From positions 212,083 through 276,082 of the forward strand of contig NZ_JANHLC010000008.1 of the NCBI RefSeq assembly GCF_028682395.1: a DNA stretch of 64,000 nt, written 5' to 3'. The stretch comes from Pseudomonas putida (GTDB lineage Bacteria > Pseudomonadota > Gammaproteobacteria > Pseudomonadales > Pseudomonadaceae). Shown piece after piece: positions 41,424-49,841 of this stretch. The first letter of the stretch is position 1. Each line of letters opens with the position of its first letter. Under the pieces are notes generated by a model that had not been told where the DNA came from, did no database searches, and saw only the letters and a program-made list of their open reading frames with translations. Both the position numbers and the translations under genes were made by a program.

Positions 41424-42680
41424 TTACCAAATGATCCAGGTGTAGGTGGTGATCAAGCGATTCTCCGTATAGTCATTGGCATGCTGGAATTTGGCCTCGA
41501 TATTGCGCCACTCCACGCCCAGGCCCTTGAGCGGACCGTTTTGCACCACATAGGAGAGAAACAGGTCGCGCTCGCTCTCGTGGCTGTCACTCAGTTCGCC
41601 ACCGCGGTCGATGCCGGTGCCGCGCTGATAGCGCGTCAAGAGCCTCAGGCCCGGCAGGCCCATGGCCGCAAAGTCATAGTCGTAGCGCGCCTGCCAGGTA
41701 CGTTCGTCCGGCTTGATAAACGCCACCGCCGACCAGCTCAACAAAAAGGGCTGCGGCGTAAAGCCGTTCAGCGTGGGAAACGCACTGTCGCCCAGCATTC
41801 GCTGATACCCCACGGCAACGGCATGAGGGCCCTTGCGCAGGGTGGCCAATGCTCCATAGGCGCGGTTGTCGATGTCGCCATACAGCGCCCGACCGTCCTC
41901 GCGGTTGTCGAAATAGCGCACATCGGTGCGCAGGCTGTAGCCATTGCCCAACGCCGTGTTGAACGCCAGCCCCAGGTAGCGCTGCTGATAAATGTCTTCG
42001 AGTTGCGCCTGGAAGTAGCTGGCCGAGATATCAGGTGTGAAGGCGTAGGTGGCCCCACCCAGGTTCATCCCATCGCTGGGACGACGCGGCCCGTTGGGCC
42101 CGGTGAACAGATAGAGCTTTTCGCGATTGGAGGATTCGCGAGTGCTGATCTCGCTCAGCCGTCCGGCAGTCAGGGTCAGTTTGTCGACCTCGTTGGAGGT
42201 CACCAGCGCACCTTGAAAGGTGGTCACCAGTTGCCGTGAATCATCCAGCGAGACCACCGGCAACAGGGGCCGTAGCTCGCCGATTTTCAGTTCGGTTTTC
42301 GCGTACTTGAGTTTTGCGGTCAAGCCTGCACGTCCGTAGTCGTGCACCGGCTCGCCGCTGGAGCGGTCGAACGGCAGCACACTGTCCGGCCCGCGACCAC
42401 CACCGCCATCCAGGCGCACGGCATATTGCAGGTCGGCATCGAGGCCAAACTGCAGCGGCCCTTCGGTGTAGCCCGAGGTGAAGCGCAGGTCGAAACCCTG
42501 GCTCCAACTGCCGTCGCGCGAGACGCGTGGATGGTTGCCCTGCCAGTCTCGGTCGACAAAAAAGTTGCGCATCCCCAGGTTCAGATGGCTGTCGTCAAGC
42601 CATTCGGCTTGCGCTGCCCAGGGCAATATCAGGCCAATCAGCGGGGCGGCTTTGAGGTATCTGCAAGGAAGTGAAGTCAT
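41424..42680 (-). CDS. OprD-family outer-membrane porin
   Basis: A 418-residue OprD-type 18-strand porin with signal peptide (YLKAAPLIGLILPWAAQA). Family-typical segments include LNLGMRNFFVDRDWQG, SWSQGFDLRFTSGYTEG, FGLDADLQYAVRLDGG, LKYAKTELKIGELRP and the late strand YDYDFAAMGLPGLRLLTRYQRG, ending with aromatic W. OprD porins take up small carboxylates, amino acids or peptides; substrate unknown. The start MTSLPCRY has the Shine-Dalgarno GTAGAGGC; the extension to 42761 lacks homology. Confidence 0.94.
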   Translation of the reverse strand: MTSLPCRYLKAAPLIGLILPWAAQAEWLDDSHLNLGMRNFFVDRDWQGNHPRVSRDGSWSQGFDLRFTSGYTEGPLQFGLDADLQYAVRLDGGGGRGPDSVLPFDRSSGEPVHDYGRAGLTAKLKYAKTELKIGELRPLLPVVSLDDSRQLVTTFQGALVTSNEVDKLTLTAGRLSEISTRESSNREKLYLFTGPNGPRRPSDGMNLGGATYAFTPDISASYFQAQLEDIYQQRYLGLAFNTALGNGYSLRTDVRYFDNREDGRALYGDIDNRAYGALATLRKGPHAVAVGYQRMLGDSAFPTLNGFTPQPFLLSWSAVAFIKPDERTWQARYDYDFAAMGLPGLRLLTRYQRGTGIDRGGELSDSHESERDLFLSYVVQNGPLKGLGVEWRNIEAKFQHANDYTENRLITTYTWIIW

Positions 42681-43203
42681 GGCGCCTCTACCTTTTTTAT
42701 AGTTGTTGTAGAGGGCCAGTATTCTTGCCAACACCGCGAGACAGTTATCACCAGCGCGCAACCGTTAACGCTCTGGCGCACAAATTAAAAAATGCAGCGC
42801 CCGCCAGCTACCGTCAGCCAAAATGGGTTTACTGCCAAGCAAGCACCGCGCACTGTGGTCCTTGCACTGCATTGATAGCCCTTGGACTCAATAGCCAGAG
42901 CACGCTGTGCAGCATCGTTGTGCCCAATATGCAGTCCTCGATTTCCAGGCCATGGCGCCGGACAAGGGGAGCGTCTTCGCAACGGCCCATCGCTGCCCCT
43001 ATCGATCCAAAGAAGAGTGTTATCGCAGGTCTTGAATCACCTTAAAAAGCCCGCCCCGCGCGGGCTTTTTGTGAGTGGCTATCTATGTCCATCCCCCCTA
43101 TCCTTGCCCTTCTCGCCGACCGTCCCCAGGTGACGCCCAGCGCCCTGGGAGCCTTCGCCTCGGTCGATCTACAGCAACATAAACACCCGCAGGATTTCAT
43201 TCC
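42681..43203 (+). ncRNA. Gene-free 520-bp gap ending in a strong terminator; possible small RNA
   Basis: No convincing protein gene lies between the OprD and chemoreceptor starts. At 43044-43070 there is a perfect 11-bp stem (AAAAAGCCCGC / GCGGGCTTTTT) with a 5-nt loop, a terminator that no gene upstream explains on the plus strand. An RNA ending there and starting within 42790-42950 is therefore possible; no clear promoter was found. The stem is symmetrical and could also serve the minus strand. Confidence 0.35.
43044..43070. terminator. Orphan bidirectional terminator
   Basis: A perfect 11-bp stem with A5 and T5 flanks, 5-nt loop CCCGC. It is the only strong structure in the gap before the chemoreceptor gene, and no annotated gene ends near it. 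Confidence 0.85.
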
Positions 43204-44700
43204 ATGTCGTCTTCAACCTTCAGCCTCGACCGCCACTATCGCAAGGCTGACCGCATCATGCTGGGTGTGCTCTGGCTGATGTTCATTTACTCCCTGGGTC
43301 TGGCTGCCTGGAATGGCACATGGGGCCAGGCGCTCCTGGTGGGTGGCGGCACCCTGCTGGTTCTGCACATGCTCAATGCGCTGATACCCGGTCGCCGGCT
43401 TCTGCGCTGCTGTGTCGGCATGGCCTTCATGATGTTCTCGGCCTTGCATATCAATCAGGCCGGTGGCACTACCGAAATGCACTTCGGCATTTTTGTACTG
43501 TTGGCCGTGTTGGTCTACTACCGGGACTGGCTGCCGATCCTGGTCGCCGCCGCCTTTATCGCCGTGCATCACCTGACCTTCTTTGCCCTTCAGCAAGCCG
43601 GCTTCGGGGTGCATATCACCCATGCGGAGGGCAACTGGCCGATCATTTTCCTGCATGCCTTCTACGTGGTATTGGAAACCGTCATCCTGATCTATCTCGC
43701 CATCCAGGCCCACCGTGAAGCCTGCGAGGCGCAGAGTCTGCTCCTGGCCGTGAACCAGATGACCGACGAGGAGCGTGTCGACCTCAGCCAGCGCAGCCAG
43801 GACCTGGGCCCGGTGAGCCGGCGCTTCAACCGTTTTGTCGAGCAACTCGACAGCCTGGTGGCCGTGGTGTCGCGCGATACCCAGGGTTTGAACACGCTGG
43901 GTCAGGAGCTGGCGCAGACCACCCAGTATTTGCGCACGGGCTCGCACCAGCAGTTGGACGAAACCCGCTATATGACCGACGCCATGCAGCAGATGGGCAG
44001 CGCCATCGAGGACGTCGCGACACACGCCGAAGCAGCCGCCCAAAGCGCACGCCAGCTCAATGACGAGGCCCGCGACGGCAGCCACGCGGTCCAGGGTGGC
44101 CTGGAAGAAACCGCACGCCTGGCGGCGCAGATCGACCGCAGCGACCATCAAGTCCAGGCCTTGGCTGAACAGGCTGAACAAATCGGACAGGTCCTGGATG
44201 TGATCCAAGGCATTGCCGGGCAAACCAACCTGCTGGCGCTCAATGCCGCCATTGAAGCAGCACGCGCCGGCGAAGCCGGTCGCGGGTTTGCCGTGGTCGC
44301 GGATGAGGTACGCAACCTATCGAGGAAAACCGCAGCTTCAACCGAGGATATCCGCGCCATTATCGACCGCCTGCAACAAGGTAGCCGCGAGGCCGCAAGC
44401 GCCATGCACAGCAGTCGCAGCAGCGTCGAGCAGTGCGTCACCAGCAACCAGCGCACCGCGCAGCTATTGGCACGCATGGCGGCCGGCATCGAGACCATTA
44501 CCCAGATGAACCAGTTGATCGCCACCGCCACCCACGAACAGAGCGCGGTCAGCAGCGAAATTGGCGGCCATGTGTTGGGCGTCCAGTCCATCGCGCAGAG
44601 CAACTACCACTACGCCCAGGCACTTGAACAGCACAGCGAAACCCTGCTGGGCTCGGCTCGGGATCTGATGGCACTGACCACACGCATCCAGGTGAGCTAG
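43204..44700 (+). CDS. Methyl-accepting chemotaxis protein with multi-span membrane sensor
   Basis: A 498-residue chemoreceptor-type protein. The N-terminal 170 residues contain about six membrane spans (IMLGVLWLMFIYSLGLAAW, LLVGGGTLLVLHMLNALI, FGIFVLLAVLVYY, LPILVAAAFIAVHHLTFFAL, AFYVVLETVILIYLAIQA) with His residues in or near them and no periplasmic ligand domain. A coiled-coil signalling domain follows, with the hairpin tip GIAGQTNLLALNAAIEAARAGEAGRGFAVVADEVRNLS. It passes a signal to a CheA/CheW complex; the stimulus is unknown, possibly a membrane or redox cue. The ribosome-binding site is weak. Confidence 0.9.
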   Translation: MSSSTFSLDRHYRKADRIMLGVLWLMFIYSLGLAAWNGTWGQALLVGGGTLLVLHMLNALIPGRRLLRCCVGMAFMMFSALHINQAGGTTEMHFGIFVLLAVLVYYRDWLPILVAAAFIAVHHLTFFALQQAGFGVHITHAEGNWPIIFLHAFYVVLETVILIYLAIQAHREACEAQSLLLAVNQMTDEERVDLSQRSQDLGPVSRRFNRFVEQLDSLVAVVSRDTQGLNTLGQELAQTTQYLRTGSHQQLDETRYMTDAMQQMGSAIEDVATHAEAAAQSARQLNDEARDGSHAVQGGLEETARLAAQIDRSDHQVQALAEQAEQIGQVLDVIQGIAGQTNLLALNAAIEAARAGEAGRGFAVVADEVRNLSRKTAASTEDIRAIIDRLQQGSREAASAMHSSRSSVEQCVTSNQRTAQLLARMAAGIETITQMNQLIATATHEQSAVSSEIGGHVLGVQSIAQSNYHYAQALEQHSETLLGSARDLMALTTRIQVS

Positions 44701-44840
44701 TCCGCGCCTGGATACAGCGCTGCCGCAACGGTGCTCACAATTCAAACGATAAATCCAGCTACCTGGTATCGCACTTGGCGATGCCAGATAACGCCGGATG
44801 CGATTGGCGTGCGACCGGCCAGGAACGCCACGCTCACGCC

Positions 44841-45458
44841 TTAGCGGGCCGCGACATCCCTGGGTTTGTAAAAGAGAAAATCACCGATCTGGGTGGTCTT
44901 GATATACGCCCGGGCCCACGCCGGCGCCACACTGCGATCATGGAAATACAGGGCCCCGTCGGTGCGATCCGGCAGCTGTTGATTCAGCGCCTTGCGCGCC
45001 ACTTCCTTGGCAATGGTGTAGCGGTCCGCCTCCTCGACCTGATCGGGGCGCCCATCGCACCACCAGGAGAACTGGCAGGGGCTTTTCTCCGCGCCCTGCT
45101 TGACCACTTCGCAGACGGTGCCCGGAAAGCCTTCATGGCCCAATCGGTTGATCACCACATTGGCCACCGCTTCCATATCCCGGGTCTCACCGCCCTTGGC
45201 CTCCCAATAGATCGTGCGTGACAGGCAGGTGATCGCATCATCCACCGGCGCTTGGCCAGCCGGGTCAACGGCCTGCACCTCGGTCTTGCTGATCGGGGCG
45301 GCCTGGGGCGCAGCCCGAGGGCTTTCCTTGTCCGCCGCCTTTTGCTCCAGGACTTCGGCCTTTTCCTGGGCCTGTTCCTGCACCGCTGGTTGCGGATCGG
45401 CAGCCGCAGCGTGACCGGCCATTAACAGCGTGAAACTCAAAACGGTAAGAAGGCGCAT
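44841..45458 (-). CDS. Cell-wall hydrolase of the SleB/CwlJ family
   Basis: A 205-residue exported protein with signal peptide (MRLLTVLSFTLLMAGHAAAA), an Ala/Glu/Lys-rich linker, and a SleB (Hydrolase_2) domain from about residue 78: CLSRTIYWEAKGGETRDMEAVANVVINRLGHEGFPGTVCEVV and CQFSWWCDGRPD. The Glu of YWEAKG is the likely catalytic acid of this lytic-transglycosylase-like fold. It probably trims peptidoglycan in the periplasm. The start at ATG 45458 gives the signal peptide; a longer frame from 45569 does not. Confidence 0.9.
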   Translation of the reverse strand: MRLLTVLSFTLLMAGHAAAADPQPAVQEQAQEKAEVLEQKAADKESPRAAPQAAPISKTEVQAVDPAGQAPVDDAITCLSRTIYWEAKGGETRDMEAVANVVINRLGHEGFPGTVCEVVKQGAEKSPCQFSWWCDGRPDQVEEADRYTIAKEVARKALNQQLPDRTDGALYFHDRSVAPAWARAYIKTTQIGDFLFYKPRDVAAR

Positions 45459-45848
45459 GTTCGAGCCCTGAGAACGAAGCCTATGGATGCCCCTTTCAGC
45501 ACGACAAGCGGTCGCAGGGGCCGACGGCTCGCGAACGGGCCTTGAAGGATCGACCACCGGCCGCGCCAATCATTCCACCCGCCGCGACGAGCGCGTCGTT
45601 CCTCACCCGGGCAATCTCGCGCAACGTCAGCCACTTCGTTGGCGAACGGGCGTTCGCACGCACATCATCAATCCAATCGGCGTTGTTGTTTCTGGGTTGC
45701 CCGGGATGGCGGGAAGAACCCGTTTCAAGCCTGGTTTACCCTGGGCGGCGCGCCACGCCTTCACCTCGTTGACGGCGACTTCAGGTGCGAATTCCCCGGC
45801 CAGATCGCCAGCCGGCATTGCGCCGGGCTGGCAGTTTTTCAGTTGAAC
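45459..45848. other. 390-bp gap without a supportable gene
   Basis: The gap between the SleB gene and the GNAT gene is G+C-rich. Short open frames exist (for example 45627-45818 on the minus strand, 63 codons), but none has a ribosome-binding site or recognisable motif. It may be a decayed gene or a long leader of the SleB gene. Confidence 0.3.
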
Positions 45849-46361
45849 TCAAGACGCTGCCGCCAAGACGCTGACCGCGGCAGCCGGGTCATCCAGGCGC
45901 ATCTGGATCAGTGCGACCCGCTGCCCCTGCGGTCCGACGCGAGCTTCAATGGCGTAGGGCACAAAACCCAGCTGCGGATACAGCAGCAGCCCGGCGACGT
46001 TCTCGTTGAAACACGACAAGCACACCTCGCGGGCGCGGTAATGCTCAACGGCCTGGCGGATCATCTGGCGCACCAGGTACCGGGCAATGCCCTGTCCACG
46101 CTGTTCGGGCGCGACGATCACGTTGCCGATCGAACAGACACCGCCCTCTTCCCATTGATAGAAATTGGCAAAACCCACCACTTCGCCCTCACGCTCGACC
46201 ACCGTCGAGTTGGCGCGCTGGGCAATGGAGTCTTGCAACTGCTCGGGGGTCAGCGGCCAGGAGGCCTTGGGAAAGAAGAAATACAATTCATCTTCATGGC
46301 GGGCAAAGCCACAGATACGGGCAATATCCTGCTGCGCCACGGGGCGTGAACTCAGGGTCAT
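45849..46361 (-). CDS. GNAT-family N-acetyltransferase
   Basis: A 170-residue protein with the acetyl-CoA-binding motif A IGNVIVAPEQRGQGIARYLVRQMI (R/Q-x-x-G-x-G/A, residues about 79-102) and motif B CFNENVAGLLLYPQLGFVPYAIEAR. The acceptor is unknown. The start MTLSSRP is favoured over the frame to 46442 because the AGGAGGA-rich sequence lies just upstream of 46361. Adjacent to the DyP peroxidase gene, read in the same direction. Confidence 0.88.
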   Translation of the reverse strand: MTLSSRPVAQQDIARICGFARHEDELYFFFPKASWPLTPEQLQDSIAQRANSTVVEREGEVVGFANFYQWEEGGVCSIGNVIVAPEQRGQGIARYLVRQMIRQAVEHYRAREVCLSCFNENVAGLLLYPQLGFVPYAIEARVGPQGQRVALIQMRLDDPAAAVSVLAAAS

Positions 46362-46454
46362 GGTCGTCCTCCTGACGAGTGATGGTCGCCTGGATTCTGG
46401 CATAGCCCTTGTGCAGGAGCGAGCGTACTCGTCCCTGCACAAAGACGCGGGCGA

Positions 46455-47339
46455 TCAGTGCGACAGCGCCCGCAGGTCGAGGCGACCGTCCAGCAATGGT
46501 GGGCACCAGTAGTAGCCACCGGTCAGCGGCCGGCTAAAGCGATACAGGCCATCGACAATACCGTCTTCCTGGCCGCTCATGCGCCGCAGCTGCATCTCGA
46601 AGGCATCGAGGGAATGACCGAAGGCCAGGAAGAACAGACCGGCGCCCTGCTCGTTCGACCAAGGCATGGAGCGGCGCACCACAAAGGCTTCGGGCTCGAA
46701 GCTTTCCTGGGCAGTACGCTTGACGTGGGCAGACTCGGGAGCATCATCCAGCTCTTCGTTGTCGCTTTTGCGCCGGCCCATGATGTTGTCCTGCTCGTGC
46801 TGGGGCATGTCGGCAAAGCCGTCCAGATCGTGCTTCCATTGCTGCAGGGCGGCAAAGCTGCCGCCCTGCAGGCCCGGCAAAGCCTGAGCGACAATGGCCG
46901 CCTCGATGGCCGCTTCGTCGTGCGGATTCTCGGTGCCGTCTTCGTAGCCGGTCAGGTCGAAACCGCTCTTGTGCCGGAACGCCTCGGTCATCTGGACCAG
47001 GCGCAAAGCCGGTGCCAGCGCCAGTTCCAGCGCGCGGCTACGCAGCAGCAACTCGCCACGGTCATCACCGTGCAACCAGCACCAAAGCGCATGCTGGGTC
47101 GACGGGTTATCCACACCCGGCCCGGTAATGATCGGGAAGGCACGCAGGCCTTCGATCCGAGCGCCCAGGGCAGTGACCAGCGACTCGCCAAACCCGACCA
47201 CAGCATTCTGTCCATCCAGCCACTGCGTCAGCGCATCGAGCGCCGCCGGCAGGGCTTCGCTGCTGACCAGGTCGAAAAACAGATGACGGGCCTGCACAGG
47301 TACGGGAGCGGCAAGGATGCCGGGCTGGTAGTGGCTCAT
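46455..47339 (-). CDS. Dye-decolorizing (DyP-type) haem peroxidase
   Basis: A 294-residue cytoplasmic DyP-type peroxidase with the hallmark G-x-x-D-G motif in GFDLTGYEDGTENP (about residues 129-142), whose Asp is the catalytic acid. The proximal His is in the AHVKRTA segment, and the distal Arg is in FVVRRSMPW. It lacks a Tat signal. The Shine-Dalgarno GAGGT precedes the ATG. DyP enzymes oxidise dyes, phenolics and Mn; the physiological substrate is unknown. Confidence 0.93.
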   Translation of the reverse strand: MSHYQPGILAAPVPVQARHLFFDLVSSEALPAALDALTQWLDGQNAVVGFGESLVTALGARIEGLRAFPIITGPGVDNPSTQHALWCWLHGDDRGELLLRSRALELALAPALRLVQMTEAFRHKSGFDLTGYEDGTENPHDEAAIEAAIVAQALPGLQGGSFAALQQWKHDLDGFADMPQHEQDNIMGRRKSDNEELDDAPESAHVKRTAQESFEPEAFVVRRSMPWSNEQGAGLFFLAFGHSLDAFEMQLRRMSGQEDGIVDGLYRFSRPLTGGYYWCPPLLDGRLDLRALSH

Positions 47340-47458
47340 GAAAATACCTCGTGAAAAGTGTGGAGTTTACCCGCTGCGTCGGCGCACTGCGCGGGTAATG
47401 GCGCTTTCGCGAAGACGGCCCGGCCATGGCGTCCAGGCGCCGCCCGGGCATGTCTGAC

Positions 47459-48775
47459 TCAGCTCGACAATTGGTTGGCGAATTGCCCGACCGCGCTGAC
47501 GACTTTTTTCGCCCCGTCCTGGATCTCGACAATCACCGTGCCCGCTTCCGCGGCCAGCGCCAGCCCCTGTTCGGCCTGGATCTGGCCATCGGTCATCAGC
47601 GCCACGGCATCGCGGGCCATGTCCTGGTTCTGGCGGACCACACCGACAATCTCCTCAGTGGCCTTGCTGGTACGCGAGGCCAGTTGGCGGACTTCATCGG
47701 CGACCACGGCAAAACCGCGGCCCTGCTCACCGGCCCGAGCGGCTTCGATGGCGGCGTTGAGCGCCAGCAGGTTGGTCTGTTCGGCAATCCCGCTGATGGT
47801 CTTGACGATGGTGCCGATCACCTGGGACTGCTCGTTGAGGGCCTCGATGCCCTGGCCGGCATGCTGCATGTGCGTGGCCAGGTCGCGCATCACGTTCACC
47901 GCCTGGGTCACCACACTGGTACCGCGCTGGGCGGTGCTGTCAGTCTGCAACGAGGTGCTATAGGCAATATTCGCGGCTTCGGCGACGGCCATTTCCTGAT
48001 TGACCTGCTCGGTAATCACGGTGGCGAACTTGACGATCTTGTAGAGTTTTTCGTTGGCGTCGAGCACCGGGTTGTAAGACGCCTCCAGCCAGACCGCACG
48101 ACCGTGGCTGTCGATCCGCTTGAAGCGCTCAGCCACAAACTCGCCATTATTGAGCCGACGCCAGAAGTTTTGATAAGCCTCGCTGTTGTACTCGGCCGGC
48201 TCACAGAACATGCGGTGATGCTTGCCCTGAATCTGCGCCAGGCTGTAGCCCATGCCATTGAGAAAACGGTCGTTGGCCGTCAGCACTTCGCCCTTGAGGT
48301 TGAACTCGATCACCGCGGTCGAACGCAACAGCGCGCCGATCAGGTTCTCGTGTTCACGAGAGGTCTCGATGGTTCGGGTCAGATCGTCGGCGTAGATCGA
48401 ATAGTTGAGGATCTGCCCGGCCGAGTTGCGGATCGGTTGCAGGATCGAACGCAGCCAGGCCTCGTGGCCATTCTTGCGCAGCAGGCGGATCGCCCCGCTA
48501 AAATGCTCGCCACGGGCCAGGGCATGCTTGAAACGCTGATGGAAGTCGGAATGACGCAGGTAGCTTGGGACGAACTCATCGAGATGCCGGCCCATCAACT
48601 CGCTGCCCTGGTACTGCATCTCGCGGGTGAAATTGGCGTTCACCGACTCAATACGCCCATCGGTATCGAGGGTGATCGAGAGCATTTCGCTTTCCAGGCT
48701 TTCTTTCACTTGCTGAAGGCTGGACAGTTCTTCGCGCAGAGCCGACAGCTCCTGCTTCAAGCGTTTGTTGAACAT
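47459..48775 (-). CDS. PAS-PAS chemotaxis-type transducer, BdlA-like
   Basis: A 438-residue soluble protein with an N-terminal coiled coil, two PAS domains (about 30-135: LDTDGRIESVNANFTREMQYQGSELMGRHLDEF; about 145-260: FNLKGEVLTANDRFLNGMGYSLAQIQGKHHRMF) and a methyl-accepting signalling domain with GIAEQTNLLALNAAIEAARAGEQGRGFAVVADEVRQLA. The layout and length equal P. aeruginosa BdlA, which controls biofilm dispersion. The signalling half is shorter than in classical chemoreceptors and there are no membrane segments. The start MFNKRLKQEL is the conserved one; the frame to 48808 is not. Confidence 0.85.
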   Translation of the reverse strand: MFNKRLKQELSALREELSSLQQVKESLESEMLSITLDTDGRIESVNANFTREMQYQGSELMGRHLDEFVPSYLRHSDFHQRFKHALARGEHFSGAIRLLRKNGHEAWLRSILQPIRNSAGQILNYSIYADDLTRTIETSREHENLIGALLRSTAVIEFNLKGEVLTANDRFLNGMGYSLAQIQGKHHRMFCEPAEYNSEAYQNFWRRLNNGEFVAERFKRIDSHGRAVWLEASYNPVLDANEKLYKIVKFATVITEQVNQEMAVAEAANIAYSTSLQTDSTAQRGTSVVTQAVNVMRDLATHMQHAGQGIEALNEQSQVIGTIVKTISGIAEQTNLLALNAAIEAARAGEQGRGFAVVADEVRQLASRTSKATEEIVGVVRQNQDMARDAVALMTDGQIQAEQGLALAAEAGTVIVEIQDGAKKVVSAVGQFANQLSS

Positions 48776-49022
48776 GGTGGCACCGGGGGGCAGGGAGGAT
48801 TGCGGCAATCAGCCATTGAGATCGGCACCGCCGACCTTTTCTGAAGGTCCAGGAGAAAGGTTCAGTCACAATTATTTCAGCGGTATTTTCGCCCAGGCTG
48901 GCAGGCCGTGCTCCTGGCGCTCCCCCCCCAGGCTCTGGGTTGGTTTTAACGGGCCATCTGTGCATTGAGTCTGCGGCCGGGATGCCAATAATCGACGGTC
49001 GTCCCACTCCAGGAAGACCACC

Positions 49023-49841
49023 ATGAGCCTGCACACCCGCACTCGCCGCTTGACGATCCCACAACTGGTGGCCATGAAAGGCCAACACAAGATCGTGTCA
49101 CTGACTGCCTACTCCAGCTTTATGGCACGGCTGATCGATCCCCATGTCGACTTTATTCTGGTCGGCGACTCCACCGCCATGGTCGGCTATGGCCGCGCCT
49201 CGACCCTGGATATGAGCCTGGCCGAAACCATCGCCCATACCCGCGCGGTCGTTGCCAGCAGCCGTCTGGCCTGCGTGATCGCCGACATGCCGTTTGGCAC
49301 CTATCAGGAATCTCCCGAACTGGCGTACCGGCACTGTGCCCAAGTGCTTGCCCGCACCGGCTGTGACGCCATCAAGCTCGAAGGTGGCCAGGCCCTGGCG
49401 CCCACGGTGGAGTTTCTGGTGGCCCGGGGCATTCCGGTCATGGCCCATATTGGCCTGATGCCGCAGTACGTGAATGTGATGGGCGGCTTCAAGGCCCAGG
49501 GCTTGAACCCCGCGACGGCCGACCGGATTGTCGCGGACGCCCGCGCGCACCTGGAAGCGGGCGCCTTCAGCCTGCTGCTCGAAGGCGTCGCCGAAGCGCT
49601 AGGCCGACGGATCACCGAGCTGTCGCCCATGCCAACCATCGGCATCGGCGCTTCGCCCGCCTGCGACGGCCAGGTCCTGGTGACCGAAGATGCCCTGGGC
49701 CTGGGCGGCGCGTGTGTCCCTCGCTTCGTCAAACAATACGCCGATGCCGGCGCCCTGATCAGCCAGGCCTGCGCCGCCTTTGCCCGCGAGGTGCGCGACG
49801 GCCACTTTCCGCAATCGGAGCATTGCTACGGGGTGAGTTGA
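49023..49841 (+). CDS. PanB-like 3-methyl-2-oxobutanoate hydroxymethyltransferase (second copy type)
   Basis: A 272-residue PanB family protein: MKGQHKIVSLTAYSSFMARL, FILVGDSTAMVGYG (metal-binding Asp), ADMPFGTY and IKLEGG, HIGLMPQYVNVMGGFKAQG and IGIGASPACDGQVLVTEDALG are the conserved blocks. PanB adds a hydroxymethyl group to 2-oxoisovalerate in pantothenate synthesis. Here panC and panD are absent, and the neighbours are a MocR regulator and chemotaxis genes, so it is probably a paralogue with an altered or conditional role. The Shine-Dalgarno AGGAAGACC precedes the ATG. It overlaps the convergent MocR gene by 16 bp at the 3' ends. Confidence 0.85.
   Translation: MSLHTRTRRLTIPQLVAMKGQHKIVSLTAYSSFMARLIDPHVDFILVGDSTAMVGYGRASTLDMSLAETIAHTRAVVASSRLACVIADMPFGTYQESPELAYRHCAQVLARTGCDAIKLEGGQALAPTVEFLVARGIPVMAHIGLMPQYVNVMGGFKAQGLNPATADRIVADARAHLEAGAFSLLLEGVAEALGRRITELSPMPTIGIGASPACDGQVLVTEDALGLGGACVPRFVKQYADAGALISQACAAFAREVRDGHFPQSEHCYGVS

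Noticed and set aside
45487..45846. A 119-codon plus-strand frame in the SleB-GNAT gap
   Set aside because: No Shine-Dalgarno sequence, Arg/Pro/Gly-biased composition and no motif; treated as non-coding.
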